Assembly: GCA_046350595.1 (NCBI GenBank)
Contig: JAXMAC010000002.1
Span: 1 to 64,000 of the forward strand
DNA from: JAHFOW01 sp046350595
GTDB taxonomy: Bacteria; Planctomycetota; Brocadiia; Brocadiales; Brocadiaceae
Direction: 5' to 3'
Length of the DNA: 64,000 bases
Position numbers and translations under genes: made by a program. Shown here piece by piece: positions 16,920 to 26,335 of the stretch; the stretch's first letter is position 1; every line of letters starts with the position of its first letter. A model generated the notes under the pieces. That model ran no database searches and was not told the DNA's origin. It was given only the letters and a program-made list of their open reading frames with translations.

Positions 16920-17732
16920 TACGCAGCGAAAGAGAGTATTAAGCTTTGCTGTATCGGGTTTTATATCGGACTTTATGTCTTGAGACGCCCCATCGGGGAC
17001 GTCTCTACTCCGTTGAATATGTCTTATATCGGACTTTGTAGCGCAAAGCCGTTCGAGTTCAGTTTCAATAAATTCGCTGATTACCGGGATTCGTGGTCCC
17101 ATATCCAGTTCCTGTCCGTCCTTTTTACGCTGCAACAAATCAAAGATAGCTGTCTTTAAATCGCCGGGGTTGATAATCCGGTTGACAAGAATATCAAACC
17201 GTACCGGTACAATGCCGTGACCGGCTTCTATCCACTTGCAGGCCAGAACAGGGCGCAGCACATAAAAATATTTCTTCACCCATACCACCTCGCCCTTGAG
17301 GTATTCTCTGAAATTGCCTTCTGCCATGTGGCGGTAATGATAAAGACATGCCTTCGGGGAATAATACTCGGGTATAAGCGCCTTGATCTTTTCAACGATG
17401 TTAAGTTTTTGTTGATAAATAATCGGCGAGTTGATCCATTCTAATAAGGGTGGGTTTGATTTTCTGAAAAGTCTGAGCGCCTTCCGAATATCCCAGCCGC
17501 TTATATCCAGAAGATCGTTGCCTGGCTGTTCAATAACATCCCGCTTCTCGTCAATAGATAAATACCAGTTTTTCGGATGAATGTACAAAAACCGTACATC
17601 ATAGTCGCTATTGACAGAGGGAAATCCCCACGCCCTGCTTCCGGCCTCGCAGGCATAAAAAATGCGAACGTTTTCCTCTTGTTCAATGTGTTGCAGTCTG
17701 GAAAGAATATCGCCTTTTATATCGTTTGACAT
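16902..17732 (-). CDS. RlaP/YcgL-type nucleotidyltransferase
   Basis: 276 aa of the RlaP (predicted RNA-repair polymerase-beta-like nucleotidyltransferase) family. Signature ACEAGSRAWGFPSVNSDYDV near residues 26-45 contains the GSR-W and DxD metal-binding elements, followed by RFLYIHPKNWYL, ISGWDIRKALRLFRKSNPPL, and the helical HYRHMAEGNF and KKYFYVLRPVLACKW segments. Members are linked to RNA end repair, but biochemistry is thin. The last 50 or so residues (SDIRHIQRSRDVPDGASQ onward) derive from a short repeat containing GACGTCCCCGATGGGGCGTC, so the natural C-terminus was probably replaced by repeat DNA. Confidence 0.8.
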   Translation of the reverse strand: MSNDIKGDILSRLQHIEQEENVRIFYACEAGSRAWGFPSVNSDYDVRFLYIHPKNWYLSIDEKRDVIEQPGNDLLDISGWDIRKALRLFRKSNPPLLEWINSPIIYQQKLNIVEKIKALIPEYYSPKACLYHYRHMAEGNFREYLKGEVVWVKKYFYVLRPVLACKWIEAGHGIVPVRFDILVNRIINPGDLKTAIFDLLQRKKDGQELDMGPRIPVISEFIETELERLCATKSDIRHIQRSRDVPDGASQDIKSDIKPDTAKLNTLFRCVLTDIF

Positions 17733-17777
17733 TTTCCTGATGGGTTAAATTTTACCCTCATTACGTTGTAAAATCCG

Positions 17778-17811
17778 TTGGGTTTCATTTCATTCAACCC
17801 AACCTACCCGA
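17778..17811. repeat. GTTGGG-family repeat, single arm
   Basis: GTTGGGTTTCATTTCATTCA then ACCCAACCTACC matches the right arm of the pair at 4177-4290. It lies between the nucleotidyltransferase and the response regulator. Confidence 0.7.
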
Positions 17812-17851
17812 CTGGTCGTCAACGGGGGTTGGCTCCTATCGCATGATATTT

Positions 17852-18574
17852 TCACTTTTTTAATATCAACGTAGCGCCGGTCAGATTACCCTTTTCATCA
17901 AACATCTTTGTCATCCTTGCGTTTGAGCACAACGTATGTTGGGAGTTTGATGACGTGATCTGAAAATCGGTCGTTTTTTCGGGAGAATTAATAACCGTGT
18001 CGATCAGCAATGACAATTTCATCCTCGATAAACAGCTCAGGAGGTCGGTGTCTTTTATATCCGTTTCGTGAATGTCCAGAAGTTCCTGTGCGGTCTGGTT
18101 GATATTCTTAATTTTCCATTGACCATCGGTAACAATCACGCCCTCCGCAAGACTGGCCAATATCGAGTCTAATACCGATGCCTCGTCCTTTTTGACGACC
18201 TGTCGCACGCTGGCAAGTGATTTGACCCTTGCAAGCAGTTCCGCCTTGTTAAATGGCTTGCTGATAAAGTCATTGGCGCCTGCTTCTATTCCCTTGATCC
18301 GGTCGTCCATCTCATGCAAGGCGGTGATCATAATGACCGGTATGTCTTTTGTCTTTTTGTCTGCGCGAATCTTCTTGCATACATCATATCCCGTGAGTTT
18401 AGGCATCATAATGTCGAGCAAAATTAAGTCGGGATGCTCTGTCTTCAATTTTTCCAATGCCTCTTCACCATCGTAAGCCTCAATAATATCATATCCGGAT
18501 GCCGCTAATATCACCCGTAGTAATTTCACATTTTGTTTAATATCGTCTGCTATCAGAATTTTTACCTTATCCAT
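17852..18574 (-). CDS. Response regulator, REC-PAS
   Basis: 240 aa. Residues 1-120 are a complete receiver: acidic pair in ILIADDIKQN, phospho-acceptor Asp54 (LLDIMMPKLTG), Thr in VIMITALHE and Lys in DFISKPFNK. A PAS-like domain follows (SILASLAEGVIVTDGQWKI, NINQTAQELLDI). There is no DNA-binding, kinase or cyclic-di-GMP domain, so output must pass through a partner. Just upstream in the same direction lies the broken end of another receiver, which suggests a lost kinase or hybrid partner once stood in this operon. Confidence 0.85.
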   Translation of the reverse strand: MDKVKILIADDIKQNVKLLRVILAASGYDIIEAYDGEEALEKLKTEHPDLILLDIMMPKLTGYDVCKKIRADKKTKDIPVIMITALHEMDDRIKGIEAGANDFISKPFNKAELLARVKSLASVRQVVKKDEASVLDSILASLAEGVIVTDGQWKIKNINQTAQELLDIHETDIKDTDLLSCLSRMKLSLLIDTVINSPEKTTDFQITSSNSQHTLCSNARMTKMFDEKGNLTGATLILKK

Positions 18575-18577
18575 GTC

Positions 18578-18685
18578 TTAATCATTTTTCTTTATATATT
18601 TTTCCACAATGAGTGGTAATTCCTGCGTATTAATAGGTTTGCTCATGTAAGCATCGCAACCGGTGTCCAATTTGAAAAGACCAAA
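18578..18685 (-). pseudogene. Receiver-domain C-terminal remnant
   Basis: The minus strand reads LDTGCDAYMSKPINTQELPL then IVEKYIKKND and TAA at 18578-18580. This is the end of a REC domain (GCDAYMSKPI with the conserved Lys) as found in response regulators or hybrid histidine kinases. Its 5' part is missing, with the break at the REP element starting about 18687. The stop is 4 bp before the next gene's ATG, so the two were one operon. Confidence 0.75.
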
Positions 18686-18686
18686 T

Positions 18687-18831
18687 GAATGACACTTACT
18701 ATGCTCTTTGATGGCGCACGGCACTTTAGTCATTGCGAGCGGAGCTTGAAGCAATCTTTCCTTCCATCATAAACAAATGTGATTGTGAAAAACTTACAAA
18801 AAAAAGAAGTTTTTGCACAGTAATACTATAG
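18687..18831. repeat. REP doublet, partial copy abutting a broken gene
   Basis: It contains GACACTTACTATGCTCTTTG, GTCATTGCGAGCGGAGC, CATAAACAAA and the ACTTACAAAAAAAAGAAG...AATACTATAG end, in the same order as 48311-48540 but lacking its left third. It joins the severed receiver fragment directly. Confidence 0.75.
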
Positions 18832-18944
18832 TGCTCTAAATTTTCTTTAACTACCAGCTCCACTTCCTTGAGTTTGATTTTCGTATCTCTCCGACGGTCT
18901 CTTTTGGAAGGTCTTTAACGGCATCCTTTCCCTTATTTTATTAT

Positions 18945-19586
18945 TCAATCGCTATATGCCAGACCTGTTTCAAAGTAGGGAAATGCCTTGAGGATTAATG
19001 CCTCTATTTCGGATGTCAATGTTTTAAATTCCTTTACGTCAGGCTTGATTGCCCCTGCGCCCATAAATCCAATACTCCCTAGGGTGTTCCGCGCCTTTAC
19101 AAATCTGGTGTATATTTCTTCGTGAATATTGGTCTTGTGCCGCATATCGTAGTCCCTCACATTTCCCGAGAGCAGGGACGTGTAATACTCCTCCGCCAGC
19201 CTTAGACGCACTTTGGCACGGATAAAAATTTCCATTCTTTCCTCACGGTTATAGTAAAATTTCTCGCGGATGGCTAAAAAGACGAGGTTGGCCATGTGGT
19301 TGGCCAGTGACTGAAAATCTTGCTGTTTGATAGCGAGTTCAATTCCTGGTTTAGGGTCTATTTTAAATATCTTTTGAATATCTTCCATACGGTCGTGGAT
19401 TGTATTGACCGAAGAAACAACCTTTGGCCAGTCAGGTTGCCTTCCGTAAAAAATGACCGTTTTGAATACCGTAACGAGGGGATCTTCCTGTTTTTCATAT
19501 CCATATCCATAAGCAATGCCTTGGAACATGGATAGGAGATACAGACACAGATAAAGAAGCAGTTTAATCCCTTGTTTTTTTCTCAC
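18945..19586 (-). CDS. Exported protein of unknown function
   Basis: 213 aa with a signal peptide (basic MRKKQGIK, core LLLYLCLYLLSMF, cleavage near AYGYG). The mature part is helical and charged: TVFKTVIFYGRQPDWPKVVS, REKFYYNREERMEIFIRAKV, RLRLAEEYYTSLLSG, ending in a hydrophobic helix. There are no CxxCH haem sites, no metal motif and no lipobox. A periplasmic helical-bundle protein is the most that can be said. It stands alone, transcribed away from the radical SAM gene. I do not recognise the family. Confidence 0.7.
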   Translation of the reverse strand: MRKKQGIKLLLYLCLYLLSMFQGIAYGYGYEKQEDPLVTVFKTVIFYGRQPDWPKVVSSVNTIHDRMEDIQKIFKIDPKPGIELAIKQQDFQSLANHMANLVFLAIREKFYYNREERMEIFIRAKVRLRLAEEYYTSLLSGNVRDYDMRHKTNIHEEIYTRFVKARNTLGSIGFMGAGAIKPDVKEFKTLTSEIEALILKAFPYFETGLAYSD

Positions 19587-19742
19587 AACATTATTCTCTC
19601 GAAGAGCATCCGTAGTCTCCTACAAAATATAAAGATTTTCAAATTATAACATAAATTAAATAAGTGGTGGTAATTATTTAGAACATCATATAGAATTTTC
19701 AGAGGGTGTTTTATTGGTCGTAAGGGAGGCTAGCGTGAATAC

Positions 19743-19770
19743 TTGACATTGAATCTTAAGTATGTACAAT
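19743..19770 (+). promoter_or_regulatory. Sigma-70 promoter candidate for radical SAM gene
   Basis: TTGACA (19743-19748) and TACAAT (19765-19770), 16 bp apart, about 200 bp before the start at 19967. Good match to consensus; the long leader is unexplained. Confidence 0.45.
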
Positions 19771-19891
19771 TTAATTTTAAAAAATTTCCCAAATTATAAT
19801 GTTTTACGTGCAATGTAGCGGCAGGTTTAAAACCTCACACTACTATAAATACAATTCATGCAATGTTTCTTTTTTCAAAAGACCCAATTTA

Positions 19892-19937
19892 AAATGGACA
19901 ATATGAAGATGTGACGACTGAAGTCGTTACTACAAAC
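19892..19937. repeat. ACTGAAGTCGT short repeat
   Basis: AATGGACAATATG...GACGACTGAAGTCGT.ACTACAAAC occurs here and at 60508-60553 with few differences. GACGACTGAAGTCGT contains the palindrome GACTTCAGTC. At 60 kb it has an inverted partner. Confidence 0.65.
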
Positions 19938-19966
19938 CTGAAAATTATATAATCAGCGAGTAAACT

Positions 19967-21445
19967 ATGAAGATTTTATTGTGTTCCATGCCCAATGTGG
20001 TGCCTCAGTTTTCTGCGAAGACGTGGCGGGCGCCAAATCTAGCCATCTCCTCTCTTGCAGGAAATGTTCAACCACACCACGAGGTGTTTCTGGCCGATCT
20101 GGTACTGAAGCGGGATACCTTATTGCCTTCCTTAAAAGAGGCCATCGAAAAATATCGGCCCGATCTGGTCGGCCTGAGCGCCATGACGTTCCAGTTTGGC
20201 ACGGCTGGAAAGATAGCATCGTTTATCAAAGGCCTCAATGGCGATATTAAAACGGCCATTGGTGGTTATCACGCCACCCTCATGTATGCAGAAATTGCTT
20301 CTTCCGATGAGAGTAAACCCTTTGATTATATCGTTCGCGGAGAGGGTGAAAGCACCTTTCGTGAGCTCCTGGAAGCTATGGAAGGGAAGAGGAGATTTGC
20401 AGATGTGCCGGGTCTCTCGTTTCGCGAGAATGGCGGTTTTGTACACAATTCGCCACGGCCTCTGGAAAATCTTGAGACCTTACAACTTCCCCGAAGAGAT
20501 GCGCGTATCTGGAAGGGATACTTTTTTTCGGGAAAGGGGCTGGATATGATCGAGACTTCCCGAGGCTGTACCATGTTGTGTAATTTTTGCAGCATGAACC
20601 AGATGTACGGACGTTCTTTCAGGACGTACACCTTTGAAAGGATTATGAAAGACCTTGCCAACGCGAAAAAGAATGGGGCGCGATATATAGCCTTTGCAGA
20701 TGACAATATCACCTTAAATGTAAAGCGGTTTGAATCATTATGCGATGCAATTGTTGAGGCGGGACACGATGACCTGCGTTACATCGTTCAGGCCAGTACG
20801 AGTGGAATTGCGTCATCTCCGTCATTGGCACAAAAAATGGCGCGTGCCGGCATCCAGATTGTGTTTCTGGGTATTGAGAATGTATCTGAACGAAATTTAA
20901 AGATTATGAATAAAGGGAATATCCTGGATAAGACAAAAAAGGCTATTGAATACCTGCATAACAACAAAATTCTCATTGTGGGCGGTATGATTATTGGACA
21001 TGCAGAGGACAGGGAAGAAGAAATCGCCCAGAATTTTGAATTCTTTGACAGGGCCAACATAGATTTTTATGGCGAACAGATAATTACCCCCTACCCCAAA
21101 ACAGACATGCGGGATATTTTAATTAAGGAAGGGCTTGTGACAAACCTGTCCGATTATAGCAAGTACAATGGATTCTGGGCGAATGTCCGGACGAAGTATC
21201 TTTCTTCTGCTGATTTGCAATTTTTACGGTGGAAGTATAAACGGAGGTATTCTACATTTTTTAAGACCACCCCCGTATTTAAGGCTAATTTCCCCGTGGT
21301 CAATCTCATTCGGGCGCTTATTTTAAGGCCCTATTATCGTATAAAAAATTTTATTACCTCGATAGGAAAGACAGAACGTTCTATCTTTGAAAAGGATATC
21401 GAAAGATTATCCAGAATGAATAGTTTTTTTGATGACAAGGTTTAA
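19967..21445 (+). CDS. B12-binding-domain radical SAM protein
   Basis: 492 aa. Residues 1-150 form a cobalamin-binding-like Rossmann domain (LVGLSAMTFQFGTAGKIASF, AIGGYHATLM, DYIVRGEGESTF). Around residue 200 ETSRGCTMLCNFCSMNQMYG gives the radical SAM CxxxxxC-like cluster site: Cys in GCTMLCNFC has the CxxxCxxC spacing. GMIIGHAEDREEE and FYGEQIITPYPKTDM are usual C-terminal elements. Members methylate or rearrange unactivated carbons; several such genes occur in anammox lipid clusters, which is a suggestion only. It is monocistronic, with a promoter candidate 200 bp upstream. The C-terminal basic extension (RYSTFFKTTPVFKANFPVVN) may contact a membrane. Confidence 0.85.
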   Translation: MKILLCSMPNVVPQFSAKTWRAPNLAISSLAGNVQPHHEVFLADLVLKRDTLLPSLKEAIEKYRPDLVGLSAMTFQFGTAGKIASFIKGLNGDIKTAIGGYHATLMYAEIASSDESKPFDYIVRGEGESTFRELLEAMEGKRRFADVPGLSFRENGGFVHNSPRPLENLETLQLPRRDARIWKGYFFSGKGLDMIETSRGCTMLCNFCSMNQMYGRSFRTYTFERIMKDLANAKKNGARYIAFADDNITLNVKRFESLCDAIVEAGHDDLRYIVQASTSGIASSPSLAQKMARAGIQIVFLGIENVSERNLKIMNKGNILDKTKKAIEYLHNNKILIVGGMIIGHAEDREEEIAQNFEFFDRANIDFYGEQIITPYPKTDMRDILIKEGLVTNLSDYSKYNGFWANVRTKYLSSADLQFLRWKYKRRYSTFFKTTPVFKANFPVVNLIRALILRPYYRIKNFITSIGKTERSIFEKDIERLSRMNSFFDDKV

Positions 21446-21570
21446 CGTGAGATCCGCCTGAAGCGCATTGGTTTATCCCCAATCCATTCTCTTCCAAACA
21501 GAGAGTTGTTTCAGAGTAAATCAAAGAAATCAGTATCTGTTTTATATTTCCCCAGGAGAAAAATATTTGT

Positions 21571-23694
21571 ATGATGGAAATAAAGTGGAATAAATCAACA
21601 TGTCCCTATTGTGGCATTGGTTGCAGCCTGGTCGTTGGGGTGAAGAATGGAAAGGTTGTTAATGTCCATGGCATGAAGGGACACCCCGTGAATGCAGGGG
21701 ATATCTGTTCGCTGCCAGTCCATTTCCCACCGCTTTTTAATGCTGATGGCCGTTTAACACAGCCTCTCATGCGAAGAAATAATGAATTTATGCCCGTTGG
21801 CTGGGATGAAGCTATAACGTATGTTGCAGGCGAATTCAACCGGATCATAAAAAAATATGGGCCTGACGCCGTTGCGTTTTATGGTGGCGCTGCCAATTTG
21901 TGCGAGGAATACTACCTGATGAACAAACTCATGAAGGCTTCGATAGGCACGAATAATGTTGAATGCACGGCACGCTTATGCATGTCGAGTACGTCCATCG
22001 GATTTATTTCTACCCTTGGCGCTGATGCCCCGCCTACCTGTTATGCCGACATTGAAAAGGCAGACCTGTTTTTTATCGGCGGCAATAATATGGCGGTGTC
22101 GTTACCCGTTTTGTTTCGGCGCGTATGCGCAGCAAAAATGAAGAATGACGCCAAGGTCATTGTCGTTGATCCGCGCCGTACGGAAACTGCAGATATGGCT
22201 GACATCCATTTGCAAATTAAACCTGGCACAGACGTTGCCCTTAATAATGCACTGGCCCATATCCTTCTGAAAGAAGGTTTTGTTAACGAAGAGAGAGTTG
22301 AGAGCTATACTACCGGACTCGGCGATCTGAAGGAAATTGTCGGGGAATACCCACCATCACGTGTTGCAGAAATCACCGGCTGCAGCGAATATCAGATTGT
22401 TGAGGCCGCACGCATGATAGGCCGGGCGAAGGCAATGCTGACGTTCTGGTTTCAGGGTTACAACCAATCGACCCAGGCAGTTTTTAAGAACAATACCCTG
22501 CATAATTTATCATTATTGACAGGGAATTTCTGCCGTCCCGGAGCTGGTCCCCTGTCGGTTACCGGTGAGGCCAATACCCTGGGGAATCGCTGGGTTGGGG
22601 CGTTGTCTCACCTCTTGCCGGGTATGCGGCTTGTAACGAATTCCGTACACCGGCAGGAGGTTGCCGATTACTGGGGTATCCCGGTAGAAAAAATACGGCC
22701 CACGCCAGGGAAAACAATTATTGATATCATAAAAGGACTCCATTCCGGGGAAATACGCGCATTATGGGTCGTATCTTCCAACCCGGCAGCTTCCCTCCCT
22801 CACACGCGCTGGGTAAAAGAGGCCATTGAAAAGGCAGAATTACTGGTGGCTCAGGATATATTTCATCCCACGGAAACGACCATGCTGGCGGATGTTATTT
22901 TTGCCGGCGCTCAATGGTGTGAGAAGACGGGAACGTTTATTTCCTCTGAAAGACGCATAGAACTGGTAGAAAAGGTTATTGAACCTCCCGGTACAGCAAA
23001 ATCGGATTGTGAAATTATCTGGCTTGTGGCAAGGGCTATGGGGTTTATGAAACAATTCCCCTTTACATCTCCGGAGGAAATATTTGAAGAATGGAAAGGT
23101 ATGACCCGCGGGCGTATCTGTGATATGAGCGGTGTGAGTTACGAACGCCTTCGGAATCAGACTGGCCCCCAGTTGCCCTGTCCGGCTTCTGATCATCCAG
23201 GCACGCCCCGGTTATTTACGGATATGAGATTTCCCAGACCGGACGGCCGCGCTGCGTTACTTGCCCGTGATTACAAAGAGCCGGCGGAAACGACGACCAA
23301 AGAGTATCCTTTTGTTCTCATCACGGGCCGTCTTGCCAGTCATTTCAATACCCGTACGCGTACGGGGAGAGTTAAGAACCTCAACGATATTGAACCTGAG
23401 AATTTTATTGAAATACATCCATTCGATGCCGTATCCGTCGGAATTGCTGAAGGGGATGAAGTAGAGGTTTCCTCACGGCGCGGTAGCGTCCGGGGCGTTG
23501 CCCGGCTTACTGACCGTGTGCGTATCGGCAACATTTATATGAATTTTCATTATGGCAGCGCAATTGGTATGGATAATGACAGGATTGCCAACCTGGTTTG
23601 CAATCCAGCCTGTGATGATCACTCTAAGCAGCCTGAGTTGAAATATTGCGCTGTTACATTCCGTAAAGTTGTACATGCAGGGAAATCCTTATGA
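21571..23694 (+). CDS. NasA/FdhF-type molybdopterin oxidoreductase, nitrate reductase-like
   Basis: 707 aa, one-subunit-size molybdopterin bis-MGD enzyme. N-terminal CPYCGIGC (11-18) plus Cys46 bind a 4Fe-4S cluster. Cys137 in ARLCM is at the Mo-ligand position, as in NapA and NasA rather than Ser or Asp of other DMSO-family enzymes. FFIGGNNMAVSLPV, VVDPRRTETADMAD and QGYNQSTQAVFKNN bind the cofactor, and HFNTRTRTGRVKNL with NFHYG at the C-terminus fits nitrate reductase or formate dehydrogenase-like chains. The residue two after Cys46, normally Lys of the CxKG motif, is Leu48. Role: nitrate reduction is favoured because narK-like and amt genes follow. It overlaps the next gene by 4 bp. No export signal, so cytoplasmic. 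Confidence 0.78.
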   Translation: MMEIKWNKSTCPYCGIGCSLVVGVKNGKVVNVHGMKGHPVNAGDICSLPVHFPPLFNADGRLTQPLMRRNNEFMPVGWDEAITYVAGEFNRIIKKYGPDAVAFYGGAANLCEEYYLMNKLMKASIGTNNVECTARLCMSSTSIGFISTLGADAPPTCYADIEKADLFFIGGNNMAVSLPVLFRRVCAAKMKNDAKVIVVDPRRTETADMADIHLQIKPGTDVALNNALAHILLKEGFVNEERVESYTTGLGDLKEIVGEYPPSRVAEITGCSEYQIVEAARMIGRAKAMLTFWFQGYNQSTQAVFKNNTLHNLSLLTGNFCRPGAGPLSVTGEANTLGNRWVGALSHLLPGMRLVTNSVHRQEVADYWGIPVEKIRPTPGKTIIDIIKGLHSGEIRALWVVSSNPAASLPHTRWVKEAIEKAELLVAQDIFHPTETTMLADVIFAGAQWCEKTGTFISSERRIELVEKVIEPPGTAKSDCEIIWLVARAMGFMKQFPFTSPEEIFEEWKGMTRGRICDMSGVSYERLRNQTGPQLPCPASDHPGTPRLFTDMRFPRPDGRAALLARDYKEPAETTTKEYPFVLITGRLASHFNTRTRTGRVKNLNDIEPENFIEIHPFDAVSVGIAEGDEVEVSSRRGSVRGVARLTDRVRIGNIYMNFHYGSAIGMDNDRIANLVCNPACDDHSKQPELKYCAVTFRKVVHAGKSL

Positions 23695-26335
23695 ATGAAA
23701 ACTCTGAAAGGAATGAGATAAAGACCGCCCGGCGGACGATTAAATTTTTCGATAAACTGCTGCGCGCCTCGGCTGATGGAATTGTCATTACCGATGGCAA
23801 CCATAATATTATCGTTGCGAATGAGGCGTTTTGTCAATTATTTGGCCGCCAGTGGCGTGATGTTGTTGAGACGAATTTATTCTACTGGTTAGATCAACTT
23901 GGGAAAGATGCCGCAAAACGTTGGGCTGAATTAGAGAATCGTATTCATTCGGGAGGCTCATACCACAACATCGAATTTGCACTGGCAAAACCGGATGGGA
24001 ATAAGCACATCAGCGTTAACGCATCGCTTCTGGAAAAAGTAGACATTGAAGAAGAAGGCGTGATGGTGAGCATCTGGAGGGATATCACCGACCAGAAGAA
24101 GACGGAAGAATTGATGGAGCGGATACGTCTTACAACATTTGTTAAAGACGTGGGTATCGCCCTTGCGAGGGGTGATAATGTGCGCGAAATCCTTCGCCAG
24201 TGCATGGAAGCCGTGGTAAATAATCTCGACGCCGCATGTGCCCGCATCTGGCTGCTCAATGATAAAGAAAATATGCTGGAGTTACAGGCGAGCGCTGGAA
24301 TACATATTTGTGAGGAAGGTTTTACGAACCAGATACCCGTTGGAAAATTCAGAACCGGCCTTATTGCTCAGGATTGTAAACCTTATATAACCAACTCGGC
24401 AATCAGCGATACACATATCTGTGACAGTGACTGGGCAAGGAAAGAGGGCATTGTCGCCTTTGCCGGTTATCCTTTGATTATAGAAAACCGTTTGATTGGA
24501 GTATTGGTAATATTTGCCCATAAGCCGCTCACGGAATTTACCTTGAAAGTGCTGTCGTCGGCGTCTGACATACTATCGCTAGGTGTTAACAACAAACGGG
24601 GGGCGGAGGCATTGCGTATGAGCGAGGAGCGATTCCGGCTACTTCTGGATTCTACCGCAGAAGGCATATATGGAACTGACAGCCAGGGTAATTGCACCTT
24701 TGCCAATTTGGCCTGCGCAGACCTGTTAGGGTATCGTGACGCCCGTGACTTAATTGGCAAGAATATGCACGCAACGATCCATCATACCGGGGTGGACGGG
24801 ACGCCTTATTCCCTTAAAGAATGCCCTATCTATGAGTCATACAGGTATGGAAAAAGCAGCCATGTGGCTAACGATGTTTTCTGGCGTGCAGATGGGACGC
24901 GGTTTCCTGTCGAGTATTGGTCGCATCCTATGAACCAGAATGGGGTGAGAGTCGGGTCTGTGATAACCTTTGTGGACATTACCGAACGCAAGCGGGCAGA
25001 AGACGAGATTCGATATGTTGCTCATCATGACGCACTGACTGATTTACCAAACAGGATATTGTTCAATGACCGCTTGACCCTGGCGCTAGCGCATGCGCAT
25101 CGTAATAAAGAATTAATGGCTGTTATGTTTCTGGACCTGGATAGATTTAAGATGATTAATGATACCCTTGGGCATCCAGCGGGAGACCAATTGTTGCGTG
25201 AAGTTGCCCATAAATTAAAGAAATGTGTGCGTGAAGACGACACGATTGCACGATTGGGGGGAGACGAGTTTTCCCTGTTATTGCCAGGAATCACGCATAT
25301 AGAACACATAACTCAAATAGCGGAAAAAATCCTGAATGTCTTTATAAAGCCGTGGAATCTTTGCGGATACGAACTTTATGTCACGGCAAGTATTGGGATT
25401 GCGCTCTATCCGTATGATGGAAAAAGCGTTGAGGCATTGCTCAAGAATGCGGATATTGCTATGTATCATGCCAAGGAACAGGGCAGGAATAATTACCAGT
25501 TTTATAACTCGGCGATGCACACGAAATATTTCGAGAAGATGTTGATGGAGCATGCCATGCGTCGCGCCCTGGAATGTAAGGATTTTGTTGTACACTACCA
25601 GCCACAGGTAAATATTGCGGATGGTATGATTGTGGGTATGGAGGCATTGGTACGCTGGCAACATCCTGAAAAGGGATTGATTCTTCCGGATGATTTTCTC
25701 GCACTGGCGGAGGATACCAGACTCATCGTTTCTATCGACGAACTGGTATTGAATACCGTATGCGAACAGATTAAGACATGGCATGATATAGGTTTTAAGC
25801 CGATATGCGTTGCGGTGAATCTTTCTGCGCATACCTTCCAGCAGCGAAACCTGGTAGAAATGATTACCTCGGTTTTAAAAGAGGCGGGTATAAAGCCCCA
25901 CTTATTAGGTTTGGAAATCANNNNNNNNNNATCACCGAGGGCATTGCCATGAAAGACATGGAGACTACGATTCATAAGCTATCCAGGTTAAGCAAGATGG
26001 GAATTAAAATCGCTATCGATGATTTCGGAATCGGGTTTTCTTCCTTAACTTATCTCAAAAAATTTCCCATCAGTAAGATTAAAATTTACAAAAATTTTGT
26101 GCATGGTATTGTCAATGATGAGAAGGACAGGGTAATTGTGGCCTCAATTATTGCCCTTGCGAAGGGCTTGAAATTCAGGGTTATTGCAGAAGGAGTCGAG
26201 ACAGAAAGCCAACTCAATTATCTGAAAGATATGAAATGCGATGAAGTACAGGGACGGTTTTACTGCGAACCGTTGCCGCCTGATGCATTTGAAAAAATAA
26301 TGACGCAGGATAGGGTTTGTGTGAATAGGCGATAA
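23691..26335 (+). CDS. PAS-GAF-PAS-GGDEF-EAL cyclic-di-GMP protein, interrupted by assembly gap
   Basis: Roughly 875 aa once the gap is closed. Order: PAS (about 20-135, DGIVITDGNHNIIVANEAF), GAF (145-300), PAS (315-435, STAEGIYGTDSQGNCTFANL), GGDEF (440-600) with intact RLGGDEFSLLLPG and an RxxD inhibitory-site motif (REDD) five residues before it, then EAL (610-870) with MEALVRWQHP, DDFGIGFSSL and AEGVETESQ. The usual KID of the EAL domain reads KIY, so phosphodiesterase activity is uncertain while cyclase activity looks sound. ATG overlaps the oxidoreductase stop (ATGA), linking c-di-GMP signalling to that enzyme. The 10 N at 25921-25930 shift the frame; see findings. Confidence 0.85.
25921..25930. 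other. Assembly gap of 10 N, probably artificial
   Basis: Bases on both sides end and begin with ATCA. Collapsing to one ATCA removes 14 nt, restores one frame, and makes LEITEGIAMKD, the expected EAL-domain sequence. Confidence 0.85.

Larger units (their letters stand above)
19590..19966. other. Divergent intergenic region with promoter and repeat
   Basis: AT-rich, between two divergent genes. It holds the promoter candidate at 19743-19770, an inverted-type motif (GGCAGGTTTAAAACCT at about 19820-19835) and the short repeat at 19892-19937. Confidence 0.6.
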
